Assembly (NCBI GenBank): GCA_013203805.1
Contig: JABMPH010000504.1
Span: 18,883-82,882, forward strand
Reading direction: 5' to 3'
DNA: 64,000 bases
Origin: Bacteroidota bacterium
GTDB taxonomy: Bacteria; Bacteroidota; Bacteroidia; Bacteroidales; F082
The notes under the pieces are model-generated. The model had not been told where the DNA came from. It saw only the letters and a list, made by a program, of their open reading frames with translations, and did not search any database. This document shows, in pieces, positions 18,330 to 27,595 of this stretch (positions are counted from its first letter, which is position 1; each line of letters opens with the position of its first letter). The position numbers and the translations under genes were made by a program.

Positions 18330-19628
18330 ATGAAGCGAAATTTACTAGTTGTTACCTGTCTTCTATTTGCCTTCGTAATACAAGCGCAAACAATTGAAGT
18401 TAAGAAAAATGATATTAGATTGAATTTTTCGGGGTATTTAAAAAATGATTATTTCTGGGATACACGACAAACTGTATCAGCTAGGGAAGGGCATTTTTTA
18501 CTATTTCCTGCGCCTGTAGATAATGATCCTGATGGCAAAGATATTAACGCAACACCAAATTTTAATTTTCTATCAATTCAGAGTAGGGTGAGAGTTGATA
18601 TTACTGGTGCTCGTGCACTAAATGCCGATATAAGTGGAAAGCTTGAAGCCGATTTCTTCGGTCAATTGAATCCAAATATTAATCTGCTTAGATTGCGTCT
18701 TGCATATATTAATATGAACTGGGGAAAAACCGAATTGCGATTTGGTCAGGATTGGATTCCTATGTTTATAACCGATTGTTTCCCGGGGACAGTATCATTC
18801 AACACAGGTGCTCCAATTCAACCCTTTGGTAGAAATCCACAAATTAAGCTAACTCAAAAATTTGGTAAGTTTAAATTAATAGGTATCCTTTCATCACAGC
18901 GTGATTATGCAAGTAGAGGAGCTGATGGTGCTACCGGCACATATATGCGTAATTCAGGAGCTCCTGAATTTAGTGTGCAACTACATTATAAGTCAGTTAA
19001 TAAAGAAGCCGGAACTGCATTTGTTACTGGAATTGGAGCCAGTTATAAAACAATTAAACCTACGTTAGAAACTCAAAGTATAACATATCCAGATAGCACC
19101 AAATACAGATATAAAACTGATGAGCTGGTAGGAGGGATGAACGGGATTGTCTTTTTAAAATATCAGGCGAAAAAATTTACCATAAAACTCGAAGGTATTT
19201 ATGGTGAAAATATCCCCGACGTACTAAGTATTGGGGGTTTTGTTGTTAGTGATATTGTAGATTCATTAAGAGGAACAGTAAAGTATTCGCCAATAAGTAC
19301 AATGTCGTTTTGGACTGATATTCACACCAATGGTAAGAAATGGCAATTTGGAGTATTTGCAGGTTATACCCAGAATCTAGGTGCGAAAGAAAATGTATCA
19401 GCTCCCATAGCCGGACAAGATTTAATTTATGGTTTCGGAACCAACATTGCTGATTTGTACAGAGTTTCTCCCAGAGTTATTTATAATATCGATAAACTTA
19501 GATTTGCACTCGAATTAGAGTATACTGTGGCAAATTATGGATCAACTTATGATGCTAAAGGAAAACCAATAACTCTTACTGAAGCAAATAATTTCAGGAC
19601 ATTATTTGCTGTGTATTATTTCTTTTAA
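18330..19628 (+). CDS. Outer-membrane beta-barrel porin (DcaP-like)
   Basis: The 432-residue protein has a signal peptide ending 'VIQAQT' and alternating beta strands, closing with an aromatic C-terminal residue ('LFAVYYFF'), as expected of an outer-membrane barrel. The N-terminal strand 'LNFSGYLKNDYFWDTR' and the stretch 'LRFGQDWIPMF' resemble DcaP-like trimeric porins. The start at 18330 is chosen because it begins the signal peptide directly. The substrate is unknown; its divergent position to the beta-mannosidase hints at sugar or small-acid uptake. A terminator follows. Confidence 0.75.
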   Translation: MKRNLLVVTCLLFAFVIQAQTIEVKKNDIRLNFSGYLKNDYFWDTRQTVSAREGHFLLFPAPVDNDPDGKDINATPNFNFLSIQSRVRVDITGARALNADISGKLEADFFGQLNPNINLLRLRLAYINMNWGKTELRFGQDWIPMFITDCFPGTVSFNTGAPIQPFGRNPQIKLTQKFGKFKLIGILSSQRDYASRGADGATGTYMRNSGAPEFSVQLHYKSVNKEAGTAFVTGIGASYKTIKPTLETQSITYPDSTKYRYKTDELVGGMNGIVFLKYQAKKFTIKLEGIYGENIPDVLSIGGFVVSDIVDSLRGTVKYSPISTMSFWTDIHTNGKKWQFGVFAGYTQNLGAKENVSAPIAGQDLIYGFGTNIADLYRVSPRVIYNIDKLRFALELEYTVANYGSTYDAKGKPITLTEANNFRTLFAVYYFF

Positions 19629-19673
19629 AGTTTTTTAATGAGTCGATAAACTTTATTGATTCAAATTATTAGC

Positions 19674-19720
19674 AAAGGATTGGAGATGCACATATTCTAG
19701 GCAACCTCCCATCCTTTTTT
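19674..19720 (+). terminator. Rho-independent terminator after the porin gene
   Basis: AAAGGATTGGAG (19674-19685) pairs with CTCCCATCCTTT (19706-19717) with one mismatch, followed by a run of T. Confidence 0.75.
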
Positions 19721-19766
19721 TATTGTGATTAATAAAGAGAAATATTATTAATCTATTTATCCATCT

Positions 19767-19801
19767 AAAAAAAATGGCTATCCAAATATGTTGGACAGCC
19801 A
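19767..19801 (-). terminator. Rho-independent terminator after the cold-shock gene
   Basis: TGGCT-A-TCCAA (19775-19785) pairs with TTGGA-C-AGCCA (19791-19801) around ATATG. Eight A at 19767-19774 give a U-tract on the minus strand. Confidence 0.85.
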
Positions 19802-19824
19802 CTTCTGTAACAGGTTTGCGGAAA

Positions 19825-20016
19825 TTAGATCACTCTTACATTCACTGCATTCAAACCTTTTTTACCTTCTTTCAATTCAAATTCAACTTTGTCACCTTCA
19901 TTAATTTCATCAATTAATCCAGAAACGTGAACGAAATACTCATTATTTGACTCGTCATCTGTAATGAAGCCAAAACCTTTAGAATTGTTGAAGAATTTTA
20001 CTGTACCGTTTTTCAT
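19825..20016 (-). CDS. Cold-shock domain protein
   Basis: This 63-residue single OB-fold RNA/DNA-binding protein contains RNP1 'KGFGFIT' and RNP2-like 'YFVHVSGL', with the usual start 'MKNGTVKFFNNSKGFG'. CspA-family proteins act as RNA chaperones during cold or growth transitions in the cytoplasm. It is a single-gene unit with its own -7 box and strong terminator. The 'FNNSKGFGF' start replaces the commoner 'FNxxKGFGFI' spacing without loss of aromatic residues. Confidence 0.95.
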   Translation of the reverse strand: MKNGTVKFFNNSKGFGFITDDESNNEYFVHVSGLIDEINEGDKVEFELKEGKKGLNAVNVRVI

Positions 20017-20037
20017 TGTTATAAATTTTTAAGTACA

Positions 20038-20045
20038 CAAACATA
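20038..20045 (-). promoter_or_regulatory. Bacteroidetes -7 box (TATGTTTG on the minus strand) for the cold-shock gene
   Basis: On the minus strand TATGTTTG matches TAnnTTTG 21 nt before the ATG, leaving a short leader, unlike the long leaders of E. coli cspA. Confidence 0.45.
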
Positions 20046-20266
20046 GTATTTTTCTTTTTCATTTGAAAATTAAATATTGAAATAATTATTTTTGATCGCA
20101 AAATGAGGTTTTTTATTGAGTTCTGATTTACAGTTGTGTTTAATTTTTTGTATAAACACATTTGGTAGTGCGCTGAAAAACAATCCTTAAGCTCAATGAT
20201 ATTATTGTTGTGTATAGTGATGCAGTTTCATATTCATAAATCAATAACGAAATATGTAACAATTGG

Positions 20267-20274
20267 TATTTTTG
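20267..20274 (+). promoter_or_regulatory. Bacteroidetes -7 box (TATTTTTG) for the ECF sigma cassette
   Basis: TATTTTTG fits TAnnTTTG and lies 20 nt before the sigma-factor ATG; TTG at 20264-20266 is too close to be a -33 element. Confidence 0.4.
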
Positions 20275-20294
20275 ATAGTCATTAGGGAAACGAT

Positions 20295-20870
20295 ATGCAG
20301 AATACTACTACATATATGAATTATAAGCATAAAGAACTTGTTGAAGCTTGTGCTAAAAACGACAGAAATGCTCAGATGAAGATTTATGACCTGTATTATA
20401 GTACAATGTATAATGTTAGTATTCGTATTGTTAACGACACTTTTATTGCAGAAGACATTATGCAAGAATCGTTTCTGGATGCATTTAGTAAGCTAAATAC
20501 ATTTGAGTGGAGAAGCAGTTTTGGATCGTGGCTGAAGCGAATTGTAATAAATAAATCATTGGATACTATTCGTAAGAATAATATGCAGATTCAACCCATT
20601 GATGAAAATACAGACATTCCAAATGATGAAGCTAATACTGATTATGAGCAAATTGAGTGCCGACTTGAAGAAGTTAAAATAGCCATAAAGCGATTATCCG
20701 AAAATTATAAGGTTATACTTGTATTACATCTTTTTGAGGGATACGACCATAAAGAAATATCACAAATACTTGAACTGCCGTATAATAATGTAAGAGTAAG
20801 GTATATTCGTGCAAAGAGAAAATTATTAGAAGAAATTGTTAAATCAAGAGCTCAACATGTGTTGAACTAA
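20295..20870 (+). CDS. ECF-subfamily RNA polymerase sigma factor
   Basis: This 191-residue cytoplasmic protein has a sigma region 2 ('YNVSIRIVNDTFIAEDIMQESFLDAF', about residues 39-64) and a region 4 helix-turn-helix ('LSENYKVILVLHLFEGYDHKEI', about 137-158). The acidic linker is typical of ECF factors. It is the first gene of a four-gene same-strand set with gaps of 11, 15 and 48 nt. The next gene encodes a single-pass membrane protein that could act as its anti-sigma partner. It probably controls its own cassette in response to an envelope signal. Confidence 0.9.
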   Translation: MQNTTTYMNYKHKELVEACAKNDRNAQMKIYDLYYSTMYNVSIRIVNDTFIAEDIMQESFLDAFSKLNTFEWRSSFGSWLKRIVINKSLDTIRKNNMQIQPIDENTDIPNDEANTDYEQIECRLEEVKIAIKRLSENYKVILVLHLFEGYDHKEISQILELPYNNVRVRYIRAKRKLLEEIVKSRAQHVLN

Positions 20871-20881
20871 AAAATATAAAG

Positions 20882-21451
20882 ATGTTCGATTTAGAAAAAA
20901 ACATTAAAAATAATTTGGCATATTTCAACGATCAGGAGCCAGATAAAGGTCATAAAGCCAGATTTGCAGAGAGACTTGTTTCAAAAACAAAAATTAATAG
21001 AAAGAAATATTCTTTAACAACATATTCAAAAATAGCAGCTGCCATTGTATTGCTGATTACAACATCATATTTAATATTTAGCACGTACAACATGACTAAT
21101 GAACGAGATAGTCTATACATAACTCAGATTGAGTATTCGGATGATTTTTCAAAAATCCAGAATTATTATGACGACTTATCTCAAACGGGCCTATTACAAA
21201 TTGATGAGCTTGCTCAAAACGATGAACAAGCGCTTAAACTAAGAAATAAGGCTCAGAAAAAGATGGATAAACTAGATGCTAGTCTCGCAATGATTGAAAA
21301 AGAGTATGTAAAAAATCCTCAATCTGAAATGCTTAAGGAGGCTATTATTAGCAATAAAAAGATGAAAGTTGAAGTAGTTAACAATATTGTTGAAAAAATG
21401 GACAATGCTCAGCGTGGGTACCATGCCGGTAGCATATATACTAATTATTAA
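20882..21451 (+). CDS. Single-pass membrane protein, probable anti-sigma partner
   Basis: The protein has 189 residues: a charged cytoplasmic N-terminus (about 1-50, 'HKARFAERLVSKTK'), one membrane segment (about 53-69, 'AAAIVLLITTSYLIF') and an extracytoplasmic helical domain likely to form coiled coil. No zinc-binding HxxxCxxC (ZAS) motif is present. The position 11 nt behind an ECF sigma gene and the topology match anti-sigma factors, but the assignment is by context only. The outer domain may sense the products of the two downstream genes or envelope stress. Confidence 0.55.
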   Translation: MFDLEKNIKNNLAYFNDQEPDKGHKARFAERLVSKTKINRKKYSLTTYSKIAAAIVLLITTSYLIFSTYNMTNERDSLYITQIEYSDDFSKIQNYYDDLSQTGLLQIDELAQNDEQALKLRNKAQKKMDKLDASLAMIEKEYVKNPQSEMLKEAIISNKKMKVEVVNNIVEKMDNAQRGYHAGSIYTNY

Positions 21452-21466
21452 TTTAAACTAAGAAAA

Positions 21467-22528
21467 ATGAAAAATGTACTTATTAAAGTATTCGCAACCA
21501 TTTTTATTTTCTTGTTTTCAGGATTTGTATCGGTTGCTTATTCTGAAGAATGGATAGAAAAAGTTGTTGTGGACAAAGAGTTCAAAATCAATAAGGATGC
21601 TGAACTAATTATTGATCACGAATTCGGAAATGTTCGATGTGAAAACTGGGATAAAGATATAATTTCAATAGTAGCGACTGTTAAGGTTAATACGAGTAAT
21701 ACAGAAAAAGCTTATCAGATAATTGAAAATGTGCTGGTTGAGGTTAAGGGTACTAAAGCAAAGGTTGAAGCAATTTGCGATTTAAATCAGAAATACCGCA
21801 ATAATAAAAATTCAAAAGTTACAATTGATTTTGATATTAAAATGCCAGTTACTGTAAGTCTGAATTTAGAAAACAAATTCGGGTCTGCTTATGTTGAATC
21901 GGTATCCGGCCCAGCCAATATTTCGAGCGAATATGGAAGTCTTGAGATAATATCATTAAGCAACACTAATAATTCTGTTGAAGTTAAATTTGGAGATGCT
22001 AATATTAAGCATATGACAAATGGAGATTTGGAAATTAGTTATTCTCATCTTAAAATTGCTGGTGCAGAAGAACTATCGATAGAATCAGAATATTCAGATA
22101 TTAGTATCGTGAAAGCGAAATCAATATCACTTGAACTTGAAGGCGGAAATATAACAATTGGAAGTGTTAGTGATTTTGATGTAGAATCGAGTTTCGCCAA
22201 TATTGAACTACAGAATTTATCTGGATCCATTACTGGAGAAACAGATTATGGTAGCTTAACCATAGCAAATGTTAAGAATATTTTTTCATCAATAACACTT
22301 TTAAATGAGTATGGTGCAATTTCAATAAATTTTGAAAAAGAATCCAATTATAGTTTTATTGCTGATGGAAAGTACTGTAGCATAGAGTATCCCAAGGAAG
22401 AAGCAAAAATATCTTATAATAATACCAGTCACAGTTCAACCGTAATTAAGGGGATAGTTGGAAATGAATCTAGTCCAGCATCCTCAGTTACCGTTAAAAG
22501 TGAATATGGAGCTGTGGTGATTAAATAG
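21467..22528 (+). CDS. Secreted DUF4097-type beta-solenoid protein
   Basis: This 353-residue protein has a signal peptide ('FSGFVSVAYSEEW') followed by about 300 residues of short beta repeats, each carrying a turn such as 'HEFGNV', 'SEYGSL', 'SEYSDI', 'TDYGSL', 'NEYGAI' and 'SEYGAV'. These are features of the DUF4097 / putative adhesin family. The solenoid probably sits in the periplasm or at the surface. It precedes a related DUF2807 protein, and both lie in the ECF sigma cassette. Exact role unknown. Confidence 0.75.
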   Translation: MKNVLIKVFATIFIFLFSGFVSVAYSEEWIEKVVVDKEFKINKDAELIIDHEFGNVRCENWDKDIISIVATVKVNTSNTEKAYQIIENVLVEVKGTKAKVEAICDLNQKYRNNKNSKVTIDFDIKMPVTVSLNLENKFGSAYVESVSGPANISSEYGSLEIISLSNTNNSVEVKFGDANIKHMTNGDLEISYSHLKIAGAEELSIESEYSDISIVKAKSISLELEGGNITIGSVSDFDVESSFANIELQNLSGSITGETDYGSLTIANVKNIFSSITLLNEYGAISINFEKESNYSFIADGKYCSIEYPKEEAKISYNNTSHSSTVIKGIVGNESSPASSVTVKSEYGAVVIK

Positions 22529-22576
22529 TCATCAGTTATTAAACTTTTTAAACAATAATCAATAAAAAATACTACA

Positions 22577-23395
22577 ATGAATACAAAACTTATCATATCA
22601 TTTTTTGTGCTACTAATAACCATTGGTAGCTATGCTCAAACAAAAGGGAGCGGGAATGTAAAATCAGAAGACAGAAATACTGGCAATTTTACTGGTATTA
22701 AACTCACATGTTCAGCCGATTTGTATATAACTCAGGGAGCGACCTCTGTAACAGTGAAGGCTGATGACAATCTACTTCAATTTATTGAAACCGAAGTTGA
22801 AAACGGAGTACTAAATATCGGAGTAAAGGGTAGGGGATTTCGCTCTGCTAAAATCCTTGAGGTTCATATTTCAGTACCAAATCTTGAAAAAATTCTTAAC
22901 TCAGGATCGGGAGATATCAAATTTAAGAATGTTTATAAAACAAACGATTTGTATATCAATTTAAGTGGATCGGGAGATTTGAATGGAGATTTTAATGCCA
23001 CAAACCTTGAGCTTAAAGTAAATGGATCGGGCGATACAGGTCTTTCCGGAGTTATGGGAATGTTTAAGATATCAGTTTCAGGATCAGGAGATGTTGATGC
23101 CGAAGGATTGAAACTTGAAGAGTGTTATGTGAAAAATTCTGGTTCTGGTGATATATCTTTAGAAGGTAAAGCCAATACATTAACAATAAGTCAAAATGGT
23201 TCAGGTGACATAGATGCTTACAATTTAACTGCTGTTAATGTAACAGTTAGTAACTCAGGATCATCAGATATTTCACTAAATGTAGTTGAAAAACTACAAG
23301 TTACCCTTAATGGATCAGGAGATGTAACATATCGTGGTGAACCCGGAAAAGTAGATGTAAGAAGTAATGGTTCGGGTGAAGTTTATAAGAGATAG
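22577..23395 (+). CDS. Head-GIN domain (DUF2807) secreted protein with GSGD repeats
   Basis: This 272-residue protein has a signal peptide ending 'GSYAQTKGSG' and a beta-helix in which 'GSGD' or close variants recur about every 20-25 residues (at least eight times, including one GSSD and a final GSGE). This is the DUF2807 'putative auto-transporter adhesin head GIN' family, widespread in Bacteroidota and often encoded near ECF or PspC-type regulators. It lacks a barrel or T9SS tail, so it is probably periplasmic or exported by another route. Last gene of the sigma cassette. Confidence 0.85.
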   Translation: MNTKLIISFFVLLITIGSYAQTKGSGNVKSEDRNTGNFTGIKLTCSADLYITQGATSVTVKADDNLLQFIETEVENGVLNIGVKGRGFRSAKILEVHISVPNLEKILNSGSGDIKFKNVYKTNDLYINLSGSGDLNGDFNATNLELKVNGSGDTGLSGVMGMFKISVSGSGDVDAEGLKLEECYVKNSGSGDISLEGKANTLTISQNGSGDIDAYNLTAVNVTVSNSGSSDISLNVVEKLQVTLNGSGDVTYRGEPGKVDVRSNGSGEVYKR

Positions 23396-23404
23396 TTTGA
23401 AATA

Positions 23405-23479
23405 GTTGGAAGACCGAAGTCCGAAAACCGAAACTGGGAGACGGAAGCAATTTGCTTCTGACTTCTGGCTTCGGTCTTC
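23405..23479. repeat. Palindromic interspersed repeat, family B, copy 2
   Basis: The outer stem GAAGACCGAAG (23409-23419) pairs perfectly with CTTCGGTCTTC (23469-23479). An inner hairpin, GAAGCAA-T-TTGCTTC, lies at 23444-23458. The left end GTTGGAAG and the right part GCTTCTGACTTC..CTTCGGTC match copy 1 at 10881-10941 closely. It lies between convergent genes. Confidence 0.75.
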
Positions 23480-23485
23480 ATTCTT

Positions 23486-23866
23486 TTATTCATTCACCCA
23501 TCCCATAGCCTTATCAATATCAGCTGTATCAAAATATTTTTCAGCTCTGTCTTTCTTTTTGTTTTCAAAAAGTGTGTTGTTTGCCTTAACAAGAAATTCT
23601 TCCAATTTACTATGCCCAATTATGGCAATGCGACCGCAATGTTTCATTTGTTTTATACTGAATTTGCCATCTTTCCACATTGCTTTCCAGCTGCTTTTTG
23701 AAAAATCTAATCTGTCGGTTTTGATAAGGAGATTGACCTTTTCATGTCCTTTGGCCACTTTTTCTTCAAAAAGATCTTCAATTGCTTTTTCGTCTTCCAC
23801 TTCATAGCCATCTATTATCTCAACAGCAATGGCCTTGTCGGATGCTCCATCTAATATTTTTAACAT
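23486..23866 (-). CDS. SpoIIAA-like / STAS-Sec14-type small cytoplasmic protein
   Basis: The 126-residue protein resembles the SpoIIAA-like family (PF11964 type): 'GASDKAIAVEIIDGYEVEDEKAI' near the start, 'VNLLIKTDRLDFSK' and 'CGRIAIIGHSKLEEFL'. These proteins have a STAS/SEC14-like fold and may bind lipids or act in signalling, but no partner kinase is nearby. It has no signal peptide or membrane segment. Single gene, convergent with the DUF2807 gene. Confidence 0.7.
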   Translation of the reverse strand: MLKILDGASDKAIAVEIIDGYEVEDEKAIEDLFEEKVAKGHEKVNLLIKTDRLDFSKSSWKAMWKDGKFSIKQMKHCGRIAIIGHSKLEEFLVKANNTLFENKKKDRAEKYFDTADIDKAMGWVNE

Positions 23867-23950
23867 AAGAGTAAAATTTAAAAGTTTGTAAGGTTATAGA
23901 TCGAAACAAATGTAATAAATATATTATAAATCAGCAATATAACTTTTTTG

Positions 23951-24610
23951 TTAATCAACTATGTTCCACTCTTTATAAAACTGTTCAAGATATGTTTCCA
24001 TGAAATCATGTCTGTTTTCTGCTAATTTCTTTCCGGTTTTTGTTGTCATCATAGATTTTAACAGAAGTAGCTTTTCATAAAAGTGATTAATGGTAGGTGC
24101 CTTACTATTCTTGTATTCTTTCTTACTTTTAAACGTTTTTGGATTAATGTTTGGATTGTAGATTTCTGATCCTATAAATCCACCATAATTGAACGTTCGA
24201 GCTATTCCTATTGCTCCTATTGCATCAAGTCTGTCAGCATCCCTTACTATGTCCAACTCCATTGAATTAAATTCAATATTATCAAATGTATTCTTGAACG
24301 ACATGTTTCTAATTATTGCAATAACATGAGTAATAATTTCCATGTCAACTCCTATTTCTATCAAGAAATTATACACCAATTTGGGACCTATTTCTTCATT
24401 ACCATCATGGAATTTAGGATCAGCAATATCATGAAGTAAAGCAGCTAACTGAACAACAAATTCATCAGCCAATTCTTCCCCTGCAATATATTTTGATGTG
24501 TTTAAAACACGATAGATATGCCACCAATCATGCCCTCCTTCAGAGTTTGATAATTCTTGTTTAACAAACTCCATTGTTTTCTCGATAATCAACTTTTGAG
24601 ATTCTGTCAT
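23951..24610 (-). CDS. HD-domain phosphohydrolase
   Basis: From the ATG at 24610 the protein is 219 residues. An HD domain is clear: 'GGHDWWHIYRVLNTS' (first His), 'LAALLHDIADPKFHDG' (HD pair) and the distal Asp in 'VRDADRLDAIGAIGIART'. Homologues hydrolyse nucleotides or other phosphate esters in the cytoplasm; the substrate is not predictable. A GTG 39 nt upstream is possible but would add an unconserved leader. Single gene. Confidence 0.85.
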   Translation of the reverse strand: MTESQKLIIEKTMEFVKQELSNSEGGHDWWHIYRVLNTSKYIAGEELADEFVVQLAALLHDIADPKFHDGNEEIGPKLVYNFLIEIGVDMEIITHVIAIIRNMSFKNTFDNIEFNSMELDIVRDADRLDAIGAIGIARTFNYGGFIGSEIYNPNINPKTFKSKKEYKNSKAPTINHFYEKLLLLKSMMTTKTGKKLAENRHDFMETYLEQFYKEWNIVD

Positions 24611-24827
24611 TTTTATGTTTGTATGGTAACAAAAATAGAGTTTATTCACGATAAAATAAAATTAACCATCTATATGAGTGTTCGATTATGAACATCATGT
24701 GGTGTGTCATTGTACACATATTACTTCTCTGAAAAATAACATTTTACTTAATAAATTGGGCTCCAGATTATAATTTAATTTGGCATAATATATGATTATC
24801 TCTCGTGGATATATATGTTTGAGTTAA

Positions 24828-27467
24828 ATGGTAGAGCTACATGCTGAGTTAAGAATACGAATTTTATTGATTTTTGTGTTATTATTATTTTCTGGGTCAA
24901 TTATATTGTTTGGCCAAAACAGAACTTATACGACAAACCGAATAATTGATACTCCTCCTACAATTGATGGAATTATTGATGAAGAAGTCTGGGATGAAGT
25001 CCCTTGGTCGGGTGACTTTACTCAACGCGAACCCTATGAGGGTGAACCTCCTTCTCAAAAAACAAACTTCAAAGTTATCTATGATAATAATAACTTGTAT
25101 GTTGCAATTAGGGCTTTTGATACTGAACCTGATGAAATTGAACGCCGATTAACACGACGAGATAGCTTTGAAGGTGATTGGGTTGGTATTGGTATAGATA
25201 GTTATAATGATAAACTAACCGGATTTACCTTTGCTGTAAATGCTGCGGGAGTTAAAGGAGATGCCATAATAACAAATGATGGTGATTTTGATATTACATG
25301 GGATCCTGTGTGGTATGTTAAAGTAAGTATCGATGATCATGGTTGGATTGCTGAGATGAAAATTCCCTACAACCAATTACGATTTGCTAAAATGGATTAC
25401 CACGTTTGGGGGTTTGAAGTATTGCGTCAATTATTTCGAAAAGAAGAGCTTTCGCTGTGGCAGATGATACCTGTTGATGCAGCAGGATGGGTTAGCAGAT
25501 GGGGTACATTAGAAGGAATAAACAACATTAGTCCTAAAAAAGAAATAGAGATTATCCCCTATGGAATGATTAAATATGAATCCTTTGAAAAAGAGGACGG
25601 TAACCCATTTGCCACTGGTTCTAAATTTGGATATAATGCCGGTGTTGATGGAAAGGTTGCAATTACTAATGATCTTACATTAAATTTCACAGCAAATCCT
25701 GATTTTGGTCAGGTAGAAGCCGATCCTTCGGAAGTAAACTTAAGTGCGTTTGAATCCTTTTTTGAAGAGAAAAGACCCTTTTTTGTTGAAGGGAGTAGCA
25801 TTTATAATTATCCATTAACAGCTGGTGATGGACCATTTAGTAGTGATAATCTTTTTTATTCAAGGCGAATAGGTAGACAGCCTCATTATGAACCTGAGTT
25901 ATTGGATGAAGAATATTCTGATTCTCCTGAGTTCACAACAATTCTAGGAGCAGTTAAACTTTCGGGGAAAACCGAAAATGGTTGGTCGATTGGTGTATTA
26001 GAGAGTTTAACAAGAGAAGAGAAAATTACTATCGATTTCAATGGGGAACAAAGGAAAGAGATTACTGAACCAACAACAAATTATTTCAACACTCGTATAC
26101 AAAAGGATTTTAATAATGGGAATACTCAGGTTGGAGGAATGATTACGGCTACAAACAGATTTATTAACGATTCTACGTTAGAATTCTTGCCAACATCAGC
26201 ATATACATCTGGCTTGGATTTTACGAAATTTTGGGACGAAAAGTCATATTATTTAGCTACCAGAGCAATAGTGAGTGTTGTTAATGGAAGTACTGAAGCC
26301 ATTACAGAAATTCAGGAATCTCCACAACACTACTTTCAGCGTTCAGATTCCAAGCACTTAAAAGTTGACACAACTCTTACTAGTTTGAGCGGACATGGCG
26401 GTACAGTTGAGGGTGGTAAAATTGGTGGTGGACATTGGTCATTTGGTGGATGGACCACTTGGCGATCGCCGGGACTTGAGCTTAACGATATGGGGTATTT
26501 AAGAATTTCCGATTTTATTAATCAAATAGCATGGGCAGGTTATCGAATTTGGGAACCGATTGGAATATTTAGAAGTGTAAATTTTAACGCTGCAGCTTGG
26601 TCAGGCTGGGATTTTGCAGGGTTGCATCTTTACAATGGAGGTAATATTAACGTTAACACTCAATTCACAAATTATTGGCGATTTGGAACCGGTATTAATC
26701 GTGAGGGATTTGATATTAACCGGCATGAATTAAGAGGAGGGCCGGCATTAAGAGCCCCGGGAAGCTGGAATAGTTGGTTTAATATAGGTACCGATGATAG
26801 AAAGAAAATCAAATTGTCGTTGATGGCAAGCGGTAATTGGGGCGATGATCATTATCGCAAATCTAGTTACTTTAGTTTTGAGATAGAATATCGGCCATTG
26901 GATTTTATTCAATTGTCGGTGGAACCGTCATATAGTATGTCAAATAACTACATGATTTATGTTGAAACCATTGAATTTGAAAATGGTGATACTTATTTAG
27001 TTTCATCAATCGATAAAGAATTTGTAAGCATGGACATAAGAATAAATGTTGGCATTACTCCGGATTTGAGTATTCAGTTTTGGGGGCAACCATTCTTATT
27101 TTCAGGTGATTACTCAGGTTTTAAAAAGGTTGTTAATCCAATGGCAACTAACATCAAAGACCAATACCATACATATACTGCAGATGAAATTAGTATCAAT
27201 AAAGAGGATGATATGTACACGGTTAATGATGGTACTGAATCCTTTAAGTTTGAAAACCCAGACTTTAGTTTTTATGAATTTAGATCTAACTTGGTAGTGA
27301 GATGGGAATATATACCTGGGTCTACGGCATATTTGGTTTGGTCGCAGGGACGAACAGGTGACCACCCCGATGGAAAGTTTAGCTTAGGGGATAATATTGA
27401 CAGACTTTCATCGCTTACAGCCCATAATGTTTTTCTTTTAAAACTATCTTATAGATTTAGTTTTTAA
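24828..27467 (+). CDS. DUF5916 outer-membrane protein with N-terminal family-9-like carbohydrate-binding domain
   Basis: This 879-residue protein has an N-terminal hydrophobic signal. A CBM9-like domain follows (about residues 35-220; 'PPTIDGIIDEEVWDEVPW', 'GDWVGIGIDSY'). A long beta-rich DUF5916 region comes next, with 'ANPDFGQVEADPSEVNLSAF' and 'FFEEKRPFFVEGS', and the C-terminus ends in Phe ('KLSYRFSF'), as in outer-membrane barrels. The family is common in Bacteroidota and often annotated as membrane-associated hydrolase or TonB-like; no enzyme activity is established. Single gene. Confidence 0.78.
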   Translation: MVELHAELRIRILLIFVLLLFSGSIILFGQNRTYTTNRIIDTPPTIDGIIDEEVWDEVPWSGDFTQREPYEGEPPSQKTNFKVIYDNNNLYVAIRAFDTEPDEIERRLTRRDSFEGDWVGIGIDSYNDKLTGFTFAVNAAGVKGDAIITNDGDFDITWDPVWYVKVSIDDHGWIAEMKIPYNQLRFAKMDYHVWGFEVLRQLFRKEELSLWQMIPVDAAGWVSRWGTLEGINNISPKKEIEIIPYGMIKYESFEKEDGNPFATGSKFGYNAGVDGKVAITNDLTLNFTANPDFGQVEADPSEVNLSAFESFFEEKRPFFVEGSSIYNYPLTAGDGPFSSDNLFYSRRIGRQPHYEPELLDEEYSDSPEFTTILGAVKLSGKTENGWSIGVLESLTREEKITIDFNGEQRKEITEPTTNYFNTRIQKDFNNGNTQVGGMITATNRFINDSTLEFLPTSAYTSGLDFTKFWDEKSYYLATRAIVSVVNGSTEAITEIQESPQHYFQRSDSKHLKVDTTLTSLSGHGGTVEGGKIGGGHWSFGGWTTWRSPGLELNDMGYLRISDFINQIAWAGYRIWEPIGIFRSVNFNAAAWSGWDFAGLHLYNGGNINVNTQFTNYWRFGTGINREGFDINRHELRGGPALRAPGSWNSWFNIGTDDRKKIKLSLMASGNWGDDHYRKSSYFSFEIEYRPLDFIQLSVEPSYSMSNNYMIYVETIEFENGDTYLVSSIDKEFVSMDIRINVGITPDLSIQFWGQPFLFSGDYSGFKKVVNPMATNIKDQYHTYTADEISINKEDDMYTVNDGTESFKFENPDFSFYEFRSNLVVRWEYIPGSTAYLVWSQGRTGDHPDGKFSLGDNIDRLSSLTAHNVFLLKLSYRFSF

Positions 27468-27559
27468 TATTGTTCAATCAGCATATTAAGCAATTAATTC
27501 TTATTTAGAATCATTATAATATTCTCATCTAAAAATGATACTCTTTCTAACCGAATGAT

Positions 27560-27567
27560 TATTTTTG
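27560..27567 (+). promoter_or_regulatory. Bacteroidetes -7 box (TATTTTTG) for lpdA
   Basis: TATTTTTG fits TAnnTTTG, 28 nt before the ATG at 27596. Confidence 0.4.
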
Positions 27568-27595
27568 CAAATAATATTTCTTTAACAAATTCAAT

